A stretch of 64,000 nucleotides of DNA, taken from assembly GCA_039545355.1 (NCBI GenBank), contig BCJJ01000014.1, positions 189,914-253,913 of the forward strand, in the 5' to 3' direction. The notes under the pieces were generated by a model. The model did no database searches. It was not told the origin of the DNA and worked only from the letters and a program-made list of their open reading frames with translations. The position numbers and the translations under genes are program-made. This document shows, piece by piece, positions 1 to 12,900 of the stretch. The stretch is from Trichosporon coremiiforme. Taxonomy: Eukaryota > Basidiomycota > Tremellomycetes > Trichosporonales > Trichosporonaceae. The first letter of the stretch is position 1, and every line of letters begins with the position of its first letter.

Positions 1-381
1 CAACATGGTCAGTCTTCCTCATCCTGCCAACTCTCCTGATCTCAACCCCATTGAACATGAGTGGGCCACGCTCAAGCGCAGGGTCTACGGCACCAGACCT
101 CAAAAGGATAGCATCCCAAGGATGATCAAGCGCGCTCAGATGCTCTGGAGAGAGATACCACAGAAGGAGATCAATAACTGCATCCTGACGATGTTTGACA
201 GAATTCCACTTGTCATAGAACACGCTGGAGACAACACATTCAAGTAGCTATGCATTCGAAAGTTATACATGCCAATAGCCCTGTGTCTCAGCTTTCTTCC
301 GATATGCTGCATGCAACAATAGCAACCGTGGTTGATGTGTCACGACGAGTCGCGCACGGAGGGGGGGTGTCCGGAAACTAA
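1..381 (+). mobile_element. 3' end of a Tc1/mariner-type DNA transposon (partial)
   Basis: An open frame at 5-247 encodes the C-terminal part of a DDE transposase. Its PANSPDLNPIEHEW stretch is the classic segment around the third catalytic acidic residue of Tc1/mariner transposases, and the stop follows about 65 residues later. The catalytic core and N-terminal helix-turn-helix lie outside the window. Sequence from the stop to about 381 is non-coding and G-rich near its end (about 357-375), which would suit the terminal inverted repeat, but the other end is not visible so the border is a guess. The element lies directly against the truncated reductase gene that follows. Confidence 0.75.
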
Positions 382-1749
382 AAACCACCACTGTACCTGC
401 ACCGCGCCTCTGGCCGTGTCTGTGTCCTCACCACCTGGCTCCACACCCTCGGCTGGTTCCACAAGGGTCTCGGCAAGCACGGTCCCGGCACCAAGATCTT
501 CCTTTCTGGCATGCTTGGCTCCGTCGCTGTCCTCGTTCTTTGGCTCACTAGCTTCCAGATCGTCCGCAAGACGGTCTACGAGCTCTTCCTCTTCTTCCAC
601 ATCACCATGGGCATCATGTTCATTGTCGCTTCGTACTACCACTGGCCCCGCATGGCTGAGTGGACCTGGATCGCTCTCCTGCTCTGGGGTATTGACCGTT
701 TCGTCGCCTTTGCTCGTCTCTTCTTCCACAACAAGTCGTGGCTCATGTGGTCCTCTGCCCGTCACGAGGAGCACTCCGGCTCTGTCGTCGAGCTCATCGA
801 CGACGACGTCGTCCGCGTCACCGTCAAGCGCCCTCTCTTCAAGTGGTCTCCCGGCCAGCACGCTTTCCTCACTATGCCCCGTGTCGCCATGCTGCGCTAC
901 GAGCAGCACCCCTTCACGATTGTGAACATCCCCGACGAGTCCGGAGACGTCGTCTTCATCTTCCGTGCTCTCCAGGGCTTCACCCGCCGCCTCGTCAACC
1001 GCCTCGACTCGACCACCACCACCGACATCAACGCCTACATTGAGGGCCCCTATGGTGGCGAGGGCTTCGGCCACGGTATCGGCCACGGCCCGCTGCAGCA
1101 GCACGACGCCGTCATCCTCATCGCTGGTGGTACTGGTATTTCCGCTTCCTGCTCCCAGTTCCTGAACACGATCAAGTGCTCGCGCGAGGGCACTACGGCT
1201 GTCGCCTCGTGCCGTCTTGTCTGGAACGTCCGTTCGCCCCGTGCTCTGTCCTGGATTGCTCCCCTCCTCAACGCCGAGTTCGCCAAGGGTGCCGGCTCCA
1301 CCAAGTTCCACATCGACGTGTACCTGACGCGCTCCGCCGTCTCGGACGACCCGACAGTCGAGGGCCAGAAGGACCGCACGCAGTTCGCCTCGCTCGAGGA
1401 CTCGCCCGAGGGCTCTCCCGCCGGCTCGACCGAGAACGTGAACGAGAAGACCTCGTCGAGCGGCTCCATGAACGGCGCGGACGAGAAGTGGATCGCGGCG
1501 GCTGGAATTTCGCCCACTGTCGCGCAGATCGTCCAGTTCCACAAGGGCCGCAGCCCGCTCGAGACCATCATTCGCGACGACACGCTCAACGCCACGGGCG
1601 AGGGCGACGGTGTCGGTGTCGCTGTTTGCGGACCGACGTCGCTCTCTATGGCTGCGCGCGACGCCGTTGTTGCCGTCAACCGCCCGTCGGCCATCGCTGC
1701 TGGTCACCAGCAGGAAATTCACTTCCACTCCGAGGTCTTCGGATGGTAG
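382..1749 (+). pseudogene. Ferric/cupric reductase, 5'-truncated (FRE family)
   Basis: The frame opens at 382 just after an in-frame TAA (379-381) and runs to TAG at 1747-1749, about 455 codons. It begins inside the membrane ferric-reductase domain (LHRASGRV, then a further membrane helix from about 511), followed by the FAD-binding region (HPFTIVNI) and the NAD(P)-binding GGTGIS motif, and ends in FGW as FRE proteins usually do. Family members reduce extracellular Fe(III)/Cu(II) by passing electrons from NADPH through FAD and two hemes, and are commonly 600-800 residues. The signal peptide, first helices and part of the heme ligands are missing, and no AG acceptor close before 382 would rescue the frame. 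An ATG at 511 could start a soluble-domain fragment. I infer loss of the 5' half by the adjacent transposon or a rearrangement. The remaining sequence shows no internal stops. Confidence 0.8.
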
Positions 1750-2165
1750 AGAACCGCAATCAACCTTAAAAGAGCCGTGCAGGCTCACCTCATATAGTCA
1801 CGTCAGTTATGGACCTATAGTTTATGAAATGCAATGAATTGGGATTCACACTATACTCGCTGCCAGCCATGCATGGTTGACGATGGTGACTGCTCAATGG
1901 ACGATTTTGCAGAGTTTCGAACACTTTCCGATGCCACAGCAGAGCTCGAGGAATGATAACGGGCTGCTGCCTTGAATTGCGCGGTCATCACATGATGGGC
2001 GCCGCTTCCCGATATCTTGCCCGCTGCCAAGTCGTCAAGCCCTCCATGGCAGGTCTGCGTCGTGCACAATTGCCGCGGTAGAAACCTGATGGCATGCCTG
2101 ATGGCGGAATGCATATGCAAGAGATGTCTATTGGCTATTGAATGATGGTACAAATGCGTTCATGT
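1750..2165. other. Convergent intergenic spacer
   Basis: This gap lies between the 3' ends of the reductase remnant and ECM16. It is more AT-rich than its flanks and holds no supported gene. Open frames here are short and lack family features. It must carry the 3' processing signals for both genes, but none is distinct enough to place. Confidence 0.6.
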
Positions 2166-5100
2166 CTACACCAGCGTGACCCACTTGCCCTTGACGAGCT
2201 TCTGCTTCTTCTTGGCAAGGGGAAGGTTAACGCTGAGCCCACCATAGGAGAACTTGGGCTGGACGATGACGTCGCGCTCGGTGCCGCCCGTCTTGCGGTT
2301 GGCAGGGATGTCGGGCTGCGAGAATGTGCACAGGTCCTTGGCGAGCACGCTGAGCCAGGCCGGGTTCACCTTCGTGATGCCCTTGACCCAGACCTTGGAG
2401 GTGCGCACGAGCTCAGTGAAGACGATGAACTCGGGCGCCTTGTGGTGGAACATGACGCTCGATGGGTGAATGTAGACCGGCTCCGGGACGTTGACGGCGC
2501 GGTAGGCGACGCCACGAGTCGAGCTGTGTGCGGGCACGCCGCGGCCGAGCGCAAGCGTCTCGATGACGGCGATCTGGTCGATGAAGGCGGCCATCAGAAC
2601 CTGGCGAAGAATCTTGCGGTCTCGCTCCGACGGCGGTTGGAGGAGCGTCATAGGCTCACCCGCAATCTGGCTGATCTGCGCGCGCAGCTGCTGGATCTCC
2701 TGCATCGCCTTGTGGCGGAGGAAGTACTCGGAGCAGAAGGCTGCCGTCGGGTTGTGCTCGTACGCGCCGATCGCGGACAGGAGCTTGAACATGTCCGATT
2801 CGCCCTTGCCGTCGAACGCGGCCGTGCGCTTGAAGAACCGGCTGCGCAAGTCCTTCCGACGCTCCTTTTCCTTGATCTCCTCCGACGTGATGTGCGACAG
2901 CTCGAGCTCACGCTCCTCGTCGCTGCCCTCCTCGTCCTTGACATCCAGCGCAGACTCGTGCATGAACGGGTCACCAACGCTGAGTCCGGCGACAATGGCG
3001 ATCACGTACGGCAGACAGCCGTTCTCGCTGCCGACGGCGAGCATCTTGGCGAATCGCGGCGAAACAGGGTACGCGGCCATGGCCTTGCCGAGCTCGGTGA
3101 TCTGGCCACCAGCGACGCCCTTCTGCTGCACTCCGTTGATCATGCGGGTCGCGAGCGGCTTCTCGAGAGCGCCCAGGTGCTGGAGCAGATTCTCGGCACG
3201 CTTCAGCGCCGAGCGATCCGGAGGAGTGGGGAAGGGGAAGTTGACGACGGCATCAATGTTCATCGCCTTCATGTTGAGGACGACACCCTCGATAGGCATG
3301 CGCAGGATCTCGGGGTCGGAGAACTGAGCGAAGTGGTCTTCGTACAGCGCCGACGAGTAGAGGCGGTAGCAGTGACCGGGTCCAGTACGACCGGCACGAC
3401 CAGCACGTTGGGAGGCCGACGCCTTGGAGATCCACGACACGGCAAAGTTCTGCACGCCTGACGCGGCATCGAACTGGCGCTCCTTAGCTCGTCCGCTGTC
3501 CACAACGTAGCGAACGCCGGGGATAGTCAGCGACGTCTCTGCCACGTTGGTGGACACGATGACCAGGCGGTGGCCCTCTGGCGGCGGCTTGAACACGGCC
3601 ATCTGCTGCTCTTGAGACAGGAGCGAGTAAAGCGGCAGGACGGTCATCGGCATGTCCGTATCCTCCAGGTCGAGCTCAGGAGCATCCTCATCGGTGTCGA
3701 GCGCCTCGGGGTCCTCCTCAGCGATTCCGTCGTCGACGTCTGCGGCCAGGTCCTGGTCGTTACCGAGGTCAAGATCCTCGGCTTCAAGAACTAAAGTTAG
3801 CGAAAGCCACAGACGTTCAACTTACCATCTGGCGGAAGCTCAGAGCCCTTGGCGGGTGCGTCCTCGATCTCCTGAATCTTGGCCTTGCCCTTCTGCTTGC
3901 CCTTTCCGTACCGCTTATCGAGCTTCCTGCACAGACCAGTGATCTCATTCTGACCTGTGAGGAAGACCAGGATGGTGCCAGGCGGAAGGCGAGAGTGGAT
4001 CTTGCAAACCTTCTTGTACGCTTCCGTGACGTAGTCGGAGCTGGTGCGGCGAGAGAAGTGCATGGTGACCGGGTGCTGACGGGCACCGATGTGGATGATT
4101 GGGGGCGGGGTGGCGAAGAGTGTCGGGTTCTCGGCAAAGTCGGCAACACGGAGCGTAGCAGACATGACGACGATACGCAACGGTCCGAGGCGATCCTTGC
4201 TGCCCTCCGACTCACGCCAGCGCTTCTCACGAAGCTTCGCGACACGGCTGAGAACACCAATGAGCACATCCGTGTTGACTCCTCGCTCGTGCGCCTCATC
4301 AACAACAACAACACTGTAGCGGGACAAGAGGAAGTCCGCGGCCAGCTCACGAAGTAGAACACCATCTGTCATGAACTTGATAGCCGTGTCGGGGCTGGTG
4401 GTGGAGCTGTAACGAATCTGGTGCGCAACGATACCCGACTTCTTGTCAAATCCGAGCTCGTCTCGAACACGCTCGGCGAGCGAGACGGCCGCCACTCGTC
4501 GCGGCTGCGTGACGGCGACCATTCCGGGATTGGCAGACCCAGGGAAACCGAAGCCGGCCTCGTAGAGCATCTGCGGAACCTGTGTCGTCTTACCCGAACC
4601 GGTCTCACCGCAGATGACGACGACGGGGTTCATAAGAACAGCTTCAACGATGTTCTGCTCCTCAGCGAGGATCGGAAGCTCCATGCGTGACTCAGCTACT
4701 GATGGCCGACGCTTGAGCATGGGACGAGCCGAGGATCCCTGGTCGCTTCCCGTAAGCAGCGAGGTCGAGGGGATGGCGAAAGTCGAGCCCATGGGTCCGA
4801 CAAACTCTCCAGTCTTCGGGGCTGGCTGTTTCAGCTTCTTAGGCTTCGACGACTCGGCCTCGTTGACGGCAAGAAGGTCGGGCTGCTGCTCTTGGACAAC
4901 GTTGCCCATGGCGTTGAGTGCCCAGTCCTTAAAGCCCTTGGAGCGCTTAGGAGAGCTTGGCTCAGCAGCCCCACTCTTCTCACTGCTCTTCTCATCTTCG
5001 CTGTCTTCCTCGCTCTCCTCCTGGCTACCAGCCTCGCTACTCTCGTCGTCTCCTTCCTCACTCTCACTGTCCTCGCTGTCTTCGCTGCTTTCACTCTCGT

Positions 5101-6239
5101 CCTTCCGTCCTCGGACGGGAGCAAACTTCTTCGGACCGCGCATGACAACTCGGGGCTGGAAAGTCGTTCCGTCGGCGCGCTTGAGCGCACCTCCGACTTC
5201 GCCACTGAACTTGAGCGCACTACCAGCAGAGGACTTGAGCGCGCTGCCGGCAGATGACTTGAGAGCAATCCCGGCAGATGCCTTCAGAGCACTTCCTGCG
5301 GAAGGCTTAAGCGCGCTTCCAGCTGACGACTTGAGAGCGCTTCCGGTCGATGAAGACTTGAGAGCGGCGCCAGCTGTCGACGGCTTGAGAGCGCTACCAG
5401 CAGCCGAGGTCTTCAAAGCGCTTCCAGCTGGAGCGGCAGCCATGGGCGTCTCACTTGGCGGAGCGGCCGGTTCAGAAGCGTCATCCGAGCTGTCGTTCTC
5501 GGAGTCAGACGAGTCGAAGTCAGAGGAATCCTCCTTCTCCTTCTCCTTAGGCAGGTTAGGGTTCCAGTTACCCTGCTGTCAGCTACTGCTACACGGTACG
5601 AAGAGCTCACCTTCTTGGGCATCTGAAGCCTCCCCGTCCTTCCCTTGGCGAGAGCCTTCTCTCGCGCTTTTGTCTCCGCCTTGGTCTCCAGAATGGTCGT
5701 ATCGATGCCTTCCTCCTCTGCACCAGCGGTAGTGATTACCTCCACCTGGCGTCGTCCTTTGCCCTTGGTGTTGTCGTCCGAGTCGCTGTCGCTGTCGATC
5801 TCGCCGTGTCTTCGCTTCAGCTTGTCGAGACCTCTTCGCACAATCTTGTCCTCGATCTTCTCCGCTCGCTGCAGCGCACTCGTCGGTGCCAACGGGTTCT
5901 GTCCGACACTCGATGTCGTCAGCATGTGGAGGGAGCTATCATTGTTGCTGTTCTGCAGCGTGGCAAGCGTTTTGAGTGTCTCATCACGGCGTTCGAGCTG
6001 AAGTTTCTTGGCCTGTGATGTTAGTCTTCCTTTGCAACGGAAAGCTGGCTCACAATGTATGAATCCAAGCGCTTCTTCTTCTTGGCGGACATGCCCGGCT
6101 CATGGTGAGGTTGGGTCGGAGCATCTTCCTCGCCGTCGGCGGCATGCTTCGGCTTGCGGTTGCGCTTCTTGTGAGATCCTCCGGCGACAGACCCTCGGGC
6201 CTTTGCGTTGTACCTCTGTCTCGGAGGTGGCGGCGGCAT
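2166..6239 (-). CDS. ECM16: DEAH-box RNA helicase Ecm16/Dhr1 (DHX37)
   Basis: Exons 6239-6054, 6012-5611, 5575-3826 and 3790-2166 give 1,320 residues; yeast Ecm16 is close to that length. Known role: nucleolar helicase that removes U3 snoRNA from pre-rRNA during 40S subunit assembly. Visible motifs: GETGSGKTTQVPQ (about residue 518), DEAH (about 621), SAT (about 668), and in the C-terminal half STNVAETSLTIPG and QRAGRAGRTGPG, followed by the HA2/OB region and the C-terminus KGKWVTLV typical of this subfamily. The start lies in MPPPPPRQRYNA with a basic, lysine-rich N-terminus. The region at 5443-5180 is an unusual array of octapeptides (consensus AGSALKSS), followed by a long Asp/Glu/Ser acidic tract. 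Three introns are 41, 35 and 35 nt. The second acceptor could be at either of two CAGs. It shares its promoter with VPS13. Confidence 0.93.
5180..5443 (-). repeat. Tandem octapeptide array within ECM16 (about 9-10 units)
   Basis: On the minus strand the coding sequence repeats a 24-nt unit giving AGSALKSS with variants (AGSALKTS, AGSALKPS, AGAALKSS, AGIALKSS, AGSALKFS). Units are in frame and differ mostly at the last two residues. It lies N-terminal to the helicase core in a region expected to be disordered. Confidence 0.85.
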
Positions 6240-6927
6240 GGCGACGGGGAAGGTGTTAGTAATGTCAAAACAATGGTGCCGGCCAGCTATGGACGCCGAA
6301 ATCTGCTGAGCCGGTCTTGAAATTCAGCGGCGCGATATGAACATGACCACGCGACTGCGTGTCACGTGATGAAGATCCGGCTGGGGTCAGGGCTCGGTCT
6401 CAGAAGTCGCTGCCATGACGTTTTCGCCCTCACGTTGTGCGCTTATTCGCAGAGCAGAACAGCCTTACGTACGGGGTTTAGGCTGCGACTCAGAGGCACG
6501 CTACGGCTCAGTCGCCTTCGTCATTGACGCCGTCACCGTAGCGTGCGCGCACCACCGCACCGTCACTACACCTCGCACAGCACCTACTGCCGGCAGACGA
6601 GGAGCAGGAACGTCTGCCCTCCCCGCACCCGCCTAGACAAGCGCATCCGATTTCATCACACCTCATATACCTTCATCATCACCATCATCTACTTCGCTGT
6701 TCGACGTCCGCCGTGCATCCGCTGATCGTTCCTACCCCACAATCGGCAGTGCGCGGCTCTCCACTCGATCCCTGCGCGCCTCCCTTTCCAACTTTTCCGG
6801 GTCGCGCACCTCTGAACACATCGCACTCATTCAACCTTCACCCCCCGGTCCTCACAGACGAGACACTCGCCCGGTGCTGCGCTCAACCGCCCACGTCTAA
6901 GCCGCCGCACAGCGGCTACGGCCCACC
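6240..6927. promoter_or_regulatory. Divergent promoter region of ECM16 and VPS13
   Basis: A 688-bp spacer between two divergent starts. It holds a CACGTG palindrome at 6363-6368 and CT-rich stretches before the VPS13 start. No coding evidence is visible. The long C/T-rich leader between about 6600 and 6920 is probably the VPS13 5' UTR. Confidence 0.6.
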
Positions 6928-9900
6928 ATGCAAGTCGTCAAGGACATTGCGCTGCGCATGCTCAATGCCTACGTTTCACCCTATGTCGACAACCTGAACC
7001 CCAACGACCTGCAGCTGTCCGTCCTGTCCGGTACGTCACGCGATGGCTGTTCGGTGGAGCATGGCTGACCTCGGCACAGGGAAGGCTGACCTGAAACATC
7101 TCAAGCTCAAGAAGTCTGTCTTGGAGCGTTTTGGCTTACCGGTTGAGATCGTTGCTGGTGAGTGTTGCATGCCGGTGGGCATTGCATGAATGACGGCTAA
7201 AGCTTCCTAGGCGAGATCGGCAACCTCTCGATCACGATCCCATGGTCAGCTATCAAAAACCAGCCGGCGCAGATCGAAATTGATGACATTTACGTTCTGG
7301 CAAGGGCTCGACCGCAGGGCAAAGTCGACCCGGAGGAAGATGAGCGCGCGGAGCAGGCTGCAAAGCAGAACAAGCTGCAGCAGGCCGAGACGATCGATAG
7401 CACAGCAAATCGTGTAGACGAAAATGCTGAGAATCACGACAGTACGTCTCCTAGATCTATCCCCGCTGACTCTCAAGATAAGGAGTCCTACTTCGGAGCT
7501 ATCTTCACGCGCATCATCAACAATGTCCAGATCCATGTCAAGAACGTACACCTGCGGTACGAGGATGACACGAACACGCCGGAGCACCCCTTCGCTGCCG
7601 GTGTCGCTATCTCCGAGTTCAAGATGGTCTCGACTGACGAGAATTGGGTTGAGGCCTTCCTCCAGAACAACGTGCAGGATGTGCACAAGGTCGCCAGCTT
7701 GAGTGAGCTCTCCGTCTACTTCGACACAGATGCCGGTTCGGTCGACAAGGGAGCAGACCACCAGGACGAGACCATCATTGCCTTGAAGGACATGCTCCAG
7801 AATAAGAAGGCTGAGCACCAGTACATCCTGAAGCCCGTCACCGGAGAGGCTCGCCTCATCATTCACCGCACTATGACGAAGACGACGCCCAAATACGAGG
7901 GTCAGGTGTTCTTCGACGAGATTGGAGTCGTGCTCGACCGATCCCAGTACCGTGACGCCCTCTCTGTCATCGATGTCTTCCACTTCTACCACCGCACCCA
8001 TCAGTACTACAAGTTCCGCCCACCGGAAGAGGAGTTCGAGCAGAATCCGGCTAAGGCGCGATGGAAGTATGCGCTCAATGCGATCCGCAGCGAGGTGCAC
8101 GAGCGTCAACGCAAGTGGTCGTGGGACTACCTCAAGGAGCGTCGTGATAAGCGCAAGCAATACGTCGACCTGTACATCAAGAAGCTCACCTTACCCCACG
8201 GACAGACTCTGCAGCCGGAAGACCAGAAGGCGCTCGATGACCTGGAGAAGGAGCTCTCGTACGAGGATATCCGATTCTTCCGATCGATTGCTCGCATGAC
8301 GGCTCGCAAGGACGCTGCTACGCGTAAGCGTCTGGAGGCTGAGGAGAAGAAAAACCATCCCAAAGCTCAGACATGGGGCCAGTGGTTGTGGGGATCCTCT
8401 GAACCCAGTCATGAGGAGGACTCTGCTGATCAGCCGATGACCGAGGAGCAGCAGAAGGAGATCGATGACATTATCGACTATGACGCGTGGTCTGCTCAGG
8501 ACCCTGGTGCCAACGCTGCTAAGGACCTGATGAAGATGCAGATCACGGCCACTCTGCAGAAGGGCTCGTTCACGCTCCGAACCGATCCTCACGGTGCGCC
8601 TAAGGATGTCATTGCTTTGGTGTTCGATTCCTTCTCGGCGGAGATGACCGAGCTTACCGAGTCTATGATGGCAAAAGCGGCCCTGGGCGGCTTCCGTGTT
8701 TACGATGGCACTACGCCTAACACAATCTACCCTCAGGTTGTTCGTGTAAAGGCGATAGGTGCCGCGCAAGCGCCGTTCATCGACCAGCAGGAGCCCCTGC
8801 AGGATGACAAGGATGCAAAGGACGAGAAGGACGAGAAGGAAGGCTCCACGGACTTGGCTAAGACCAAGCCGAAGCCAACCGTCGATCCGTTCTTCCTCGC
8901 CGAGTTCGAGGCAAAACCGCTGGATGGACGAGCAGACAACGCGTTGACGGTCAAGATGCGCCACTTGGAGATCATCTACCACAAGCAGTATGTCGAGGCC
9001 GTCTACGCCTTCTTCAAGCCGCCAGCCAGCCAGCTGGAGTCGATCAATGCTCTACTTGACGCTGCTGGTGAGACTCTCGATGGCATCAGGAGCCAGACGC
9101 GAGCCGGTCTGGAATACGCTCTGGAGCAGCACAAGACGCTCGACCTGCACGTCGACATGAATGCGCCCATTATCATCGTTCCTATGGACGTGACGACGAA
9201 GAAGTCTCAGGTGCTCGTTCTCGACGCCGGTCACATCGCTGTCGACAGCAAGCCGGCAGACAAGGACGCGGTCCAGGATGTCCAGAACAAGCGTGGCCAG
9301 CAGTACAGCGACGACGATTACAAGCGGCTCGAGAACCTCATGTACGACCGCATGTCCCTGACGCTCGACTCGACGCAGCTGCTGATGGGCGACGACATCG
9401 ATGAGTGTATGAAGGCGATCGACTCGCCCAGCGCCAGCGACAAAGACCTCCATATCGTAGAGCGCATCAACATGTCGTTTGCCGTGCAGAACGCCATCGT
9501 CAACACGCCTACTCTCACCAAGTTCAAGATCGCCGGTGACCTGCCCGAACTGCAGGTGAACTTTTCGGACCGGAAGTACCACACGCTCATGAAGTTCATT
9601 GACGCCGCGGTGCCTCATTTCGACTCTGATGACAAGGAGGAGGACAAGACGCTGAACCCCGAGGACCTCGAAATTTTGAAGTCCCCTGTGGCCACGACCA
9701 TGAAGCTCGGTAGGAAGCCGGTGCCGGAGTACAACTTGGACGACCACCATGACACCCGGTCGTTGAAGTCGGTCAGCTCGCACGACAAGAGCAAGGACGA
9801 CGAGGACCAGTTCTATGAGGTTCTTGACGGCATGACAGAGGTATGTTTCACTAGCGCGCTGGATCTAACAACGCGCAGGAGCAGAGAAAGCAGACGCAGC

Positions 9901-12900
9901 AGGTCACCTTCGAGTTCTCGTTCGCTGTCGGAAAGCTCAGGACAACGCTGTACCGTTCCACATCTGCGACGACGGAGAAGCCGCTCGCGGACGCCGCTCT
10001 CGAGGGCTTCGGTCTTCTCTTGAAGCAACGCAAGTATGACATGTCCGTCGACGTCTGGCTGCAGAACGTCATCCTGGCCATGTGCGACGGTGACAAGGAG
10101 CAGCCACCACTGTTGTCCTCGGGCGACGTTCAGGATGGCTCGGGCGGCGAGCACAAGCTTGTTCAGGTCAACTACTTCCAGGTTGATAAGGACTCTCCGG
10201 ACTTCATGAGCAAGTACGAGGGAATCGATAAGACGGTCGACACGCAGCTGTCAACGTTCAACATCACGCTTGCTCCCGAGCCGATTCTGTCGCTGTACGA
10301 CTTCATCATGACTACCTTCGCTTCGGATGAAGAGGGTGCCTCCATCGAGGAGGTAGGAGACGATGGTGAATCCATCAAGTCAGCCGCTCAACCGCAGACG
10401 AACGATAAGATGCGCATCAAGGTGAAGCTGACCAGCGCGCAAGTTGCTCTGGAGAACAACGGAGAGCGTTTCGCCATCTTGCGACTTCCCTCTGCAGATG
10501 TCGGCATCTTAATGCGAGGAGGCACCATGCGTGTTGCTGCTCGTCTCGGCAACATCTCTCTGGAGGACACGTCCAACAGGACTGTCGCGGAGCAGTCGTT
10601 CAAGCAGCTTCTCACTATCGAGGGCCAGGAACTTGCAGACTTCAGCTACGAGACGTTCAACCCTGACGATGAGACCTTTCCCGGCTACAACTCCTCCATC
10701 CACCTGCGAGCCGGTTCGCTCAAGTTCACGTACATGCAGAAGCCGACGCACGAGCTGTACATGTTCCTGCTCAAGTTCAGCAGGCTTAAGGCGTATTACG
10801 ATGCTGCGTCTGAGGCTGCAGTCCAGCGCGCCTCCGAGGTCACGAGGATGCGGTACGACGTGGTCGTCAAGACGCCCATCATCGTTCTTCCTCGCGACGG
10901 CGCCAACTCGCCCGACTCGCTCATCCTCAAGCTTGGTGAGATCACTGCCAAGAACCAATACCTTCAGGACCCGCATGACACGAGCACAATCGAGGCGAGT
11001 CTGAGCGGCATCAACGCGACGTCTGAGATCGAGTACCGGGGCAAGATGAACAAGCTCCAGGTCGTCGATGACGTAAATATCAATGCGAACATTCGCCAGG
11101 TCGGCTCGACTGAGCACAAGGACCCGCACCACGCCGACACGGAGATCACGACCGATATGTCCGACGTCAAGATGAACCTGACGCAGACGCAATATGTTCT
11201 CATCATGGGGCTGCTGCAATCGATCCCTCAGGCTCTCAGCACCTTTAACGAAGACGACGAGGAGAGTGAGGACGATGAATCACCTGTTGACTCGCCCACC
11301 ACTGAGTCTGTTCCGCCCACACCTGTCGGTTACGACACGGACGTCGAGACCGTCCTCGAGCCCGAGCTGGCCCTTTCGCCGACTACCAAGGACTCCTCGG
11401 TCTGGACTACGCTCGACTTTGTCTTCACCATCAAGACCATCGGAATCGAAGTCTACGGTGCCGGGGCACAGACGGAGGATGACCTCGCCAAGAACAGCAT
11501 CGCGCGGTTCAAGCTCATTGGCCCTCACCTCGCGTTGAAGAACCTGTCGAACAACGCTATGGAGGCTGAGTTTGCCCTGAAGTCGCTTGCCTTCCACAAC
11601 ACGCGTTCTGAAGCCAACTCCTGTTTCCGCGACCTCATCCCAGAGCTCAAGAACGAGGGTAACCAGATCATGGTGCAGTATGCCAAGCAGGCGGACAACT
11701 CGGCTCTTGCTGTCGTCACTATCGACAGCCCGACCTTCATTCTCGCCGTTGCTCCCCTCGCTGCGCTTCTTGAGTTCGCCTTTGCGCCTTTCAAGGGCAA
11801 CGAGGCGGAGACACCCGCGGTCGAGGAGCCTGAGGAGGGCCAAGTTGCAGAAACCACCGATGATAGCACTGGCCAGCTCTCGTTCCGTGTCGACATCGTC
11901 AACTCGACTGTTATCGTGCTCGCCGATGACACGAATCCGAAGACGCAGGCGATCCAGCTGTCGATCAAGGAGATCTTGGTGTCGCAGAATAACGTCCTCG
12001 CGCTCAAGGTCGACAAGGTCGGCATGTCCTTCGGTCGCATGGACCAGCCCAATGACCGCGTCTCGTTCCTCGACGACGTCAATGTCCGCATGTCGCTGGA
12101 CACCCGCCGCAGAGGCTCTAAGCAGACGACGACGATCGACATCGATGTACCGATGCCGATCATCTTCCGTGCCTCATTCACGGACATGCAGCTGATCCTC
12201 GACATCGTGAACAAAGCTACTACTGCGGCTGCCAAGGCGATGGGAACCCACGAGGATGAGCACAATCAGGGCGGAGCCAAGATCAAAGAGATCAAGGACA
12301 ATGACGATGCGAAAACGGTGGCAACTACTGCACCATCGACGTTGGCGCCTCCCAAGACTGGTCCATCTGCTCGCCGCCCTTCGGTCAGCCGACGACGAGC
12401 TTCTTCGGTTACTCCGAAGACCCACATTATGGTGTCCAAGGAGCACCTGCAGCTCCACGTCAACGGCTTCCAGTTCGTGCTCGTTGGGGACGTCCACGAG
12501 ATGCCCATGGTTCACCTCTCGACCAAGGAGTTCGTCTGCGTGGTCAACGACTGGTCTGGTGACCTCCAGATGGGCACGTCGCTCACGACTGAGATCCGCT
12601 ACTTCAATCTGTCCAACTCATACTTCGAGCCACTCCTCGACCCGTGGAAGTGCGACATCCAGATGAGCCGCACCTCGTCTACCCCGGGAGCTACCAACCC
12701 CCTGGTGGTGAAGGTCTCGGCCGCCCAGCGTCTGGAGCTCAGCATCACCTCGTCGTTCATTGAGACTGGTATCACTGCGATGACGGTACTCAGCAAGGAG
12801 GGTGATCGCCAGCAGAAGGACCGGTCGCCGACCGCGCCATTCCGCATGCGCAACCGCACGGGCATGACGATTGCCGTCTGGCCCGAGAGCGATGACAGCA

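Noticed and set aside
340..1788. 482-codon open frame antisense to the ferric reductase
   Set aside because: It mirrors the codon bias of a GC-rich gene on the other strand, is Glu/Asp/Arg/Val-rich without motifs, and the plus strand is clearly the reductase.
2142..3461. 439-codon plus-strand frame over ECM16
   Set aside because: Shadow of the helicase coding strand; no domain and no start context. The minus-strand helicase motifs are unambiguous.
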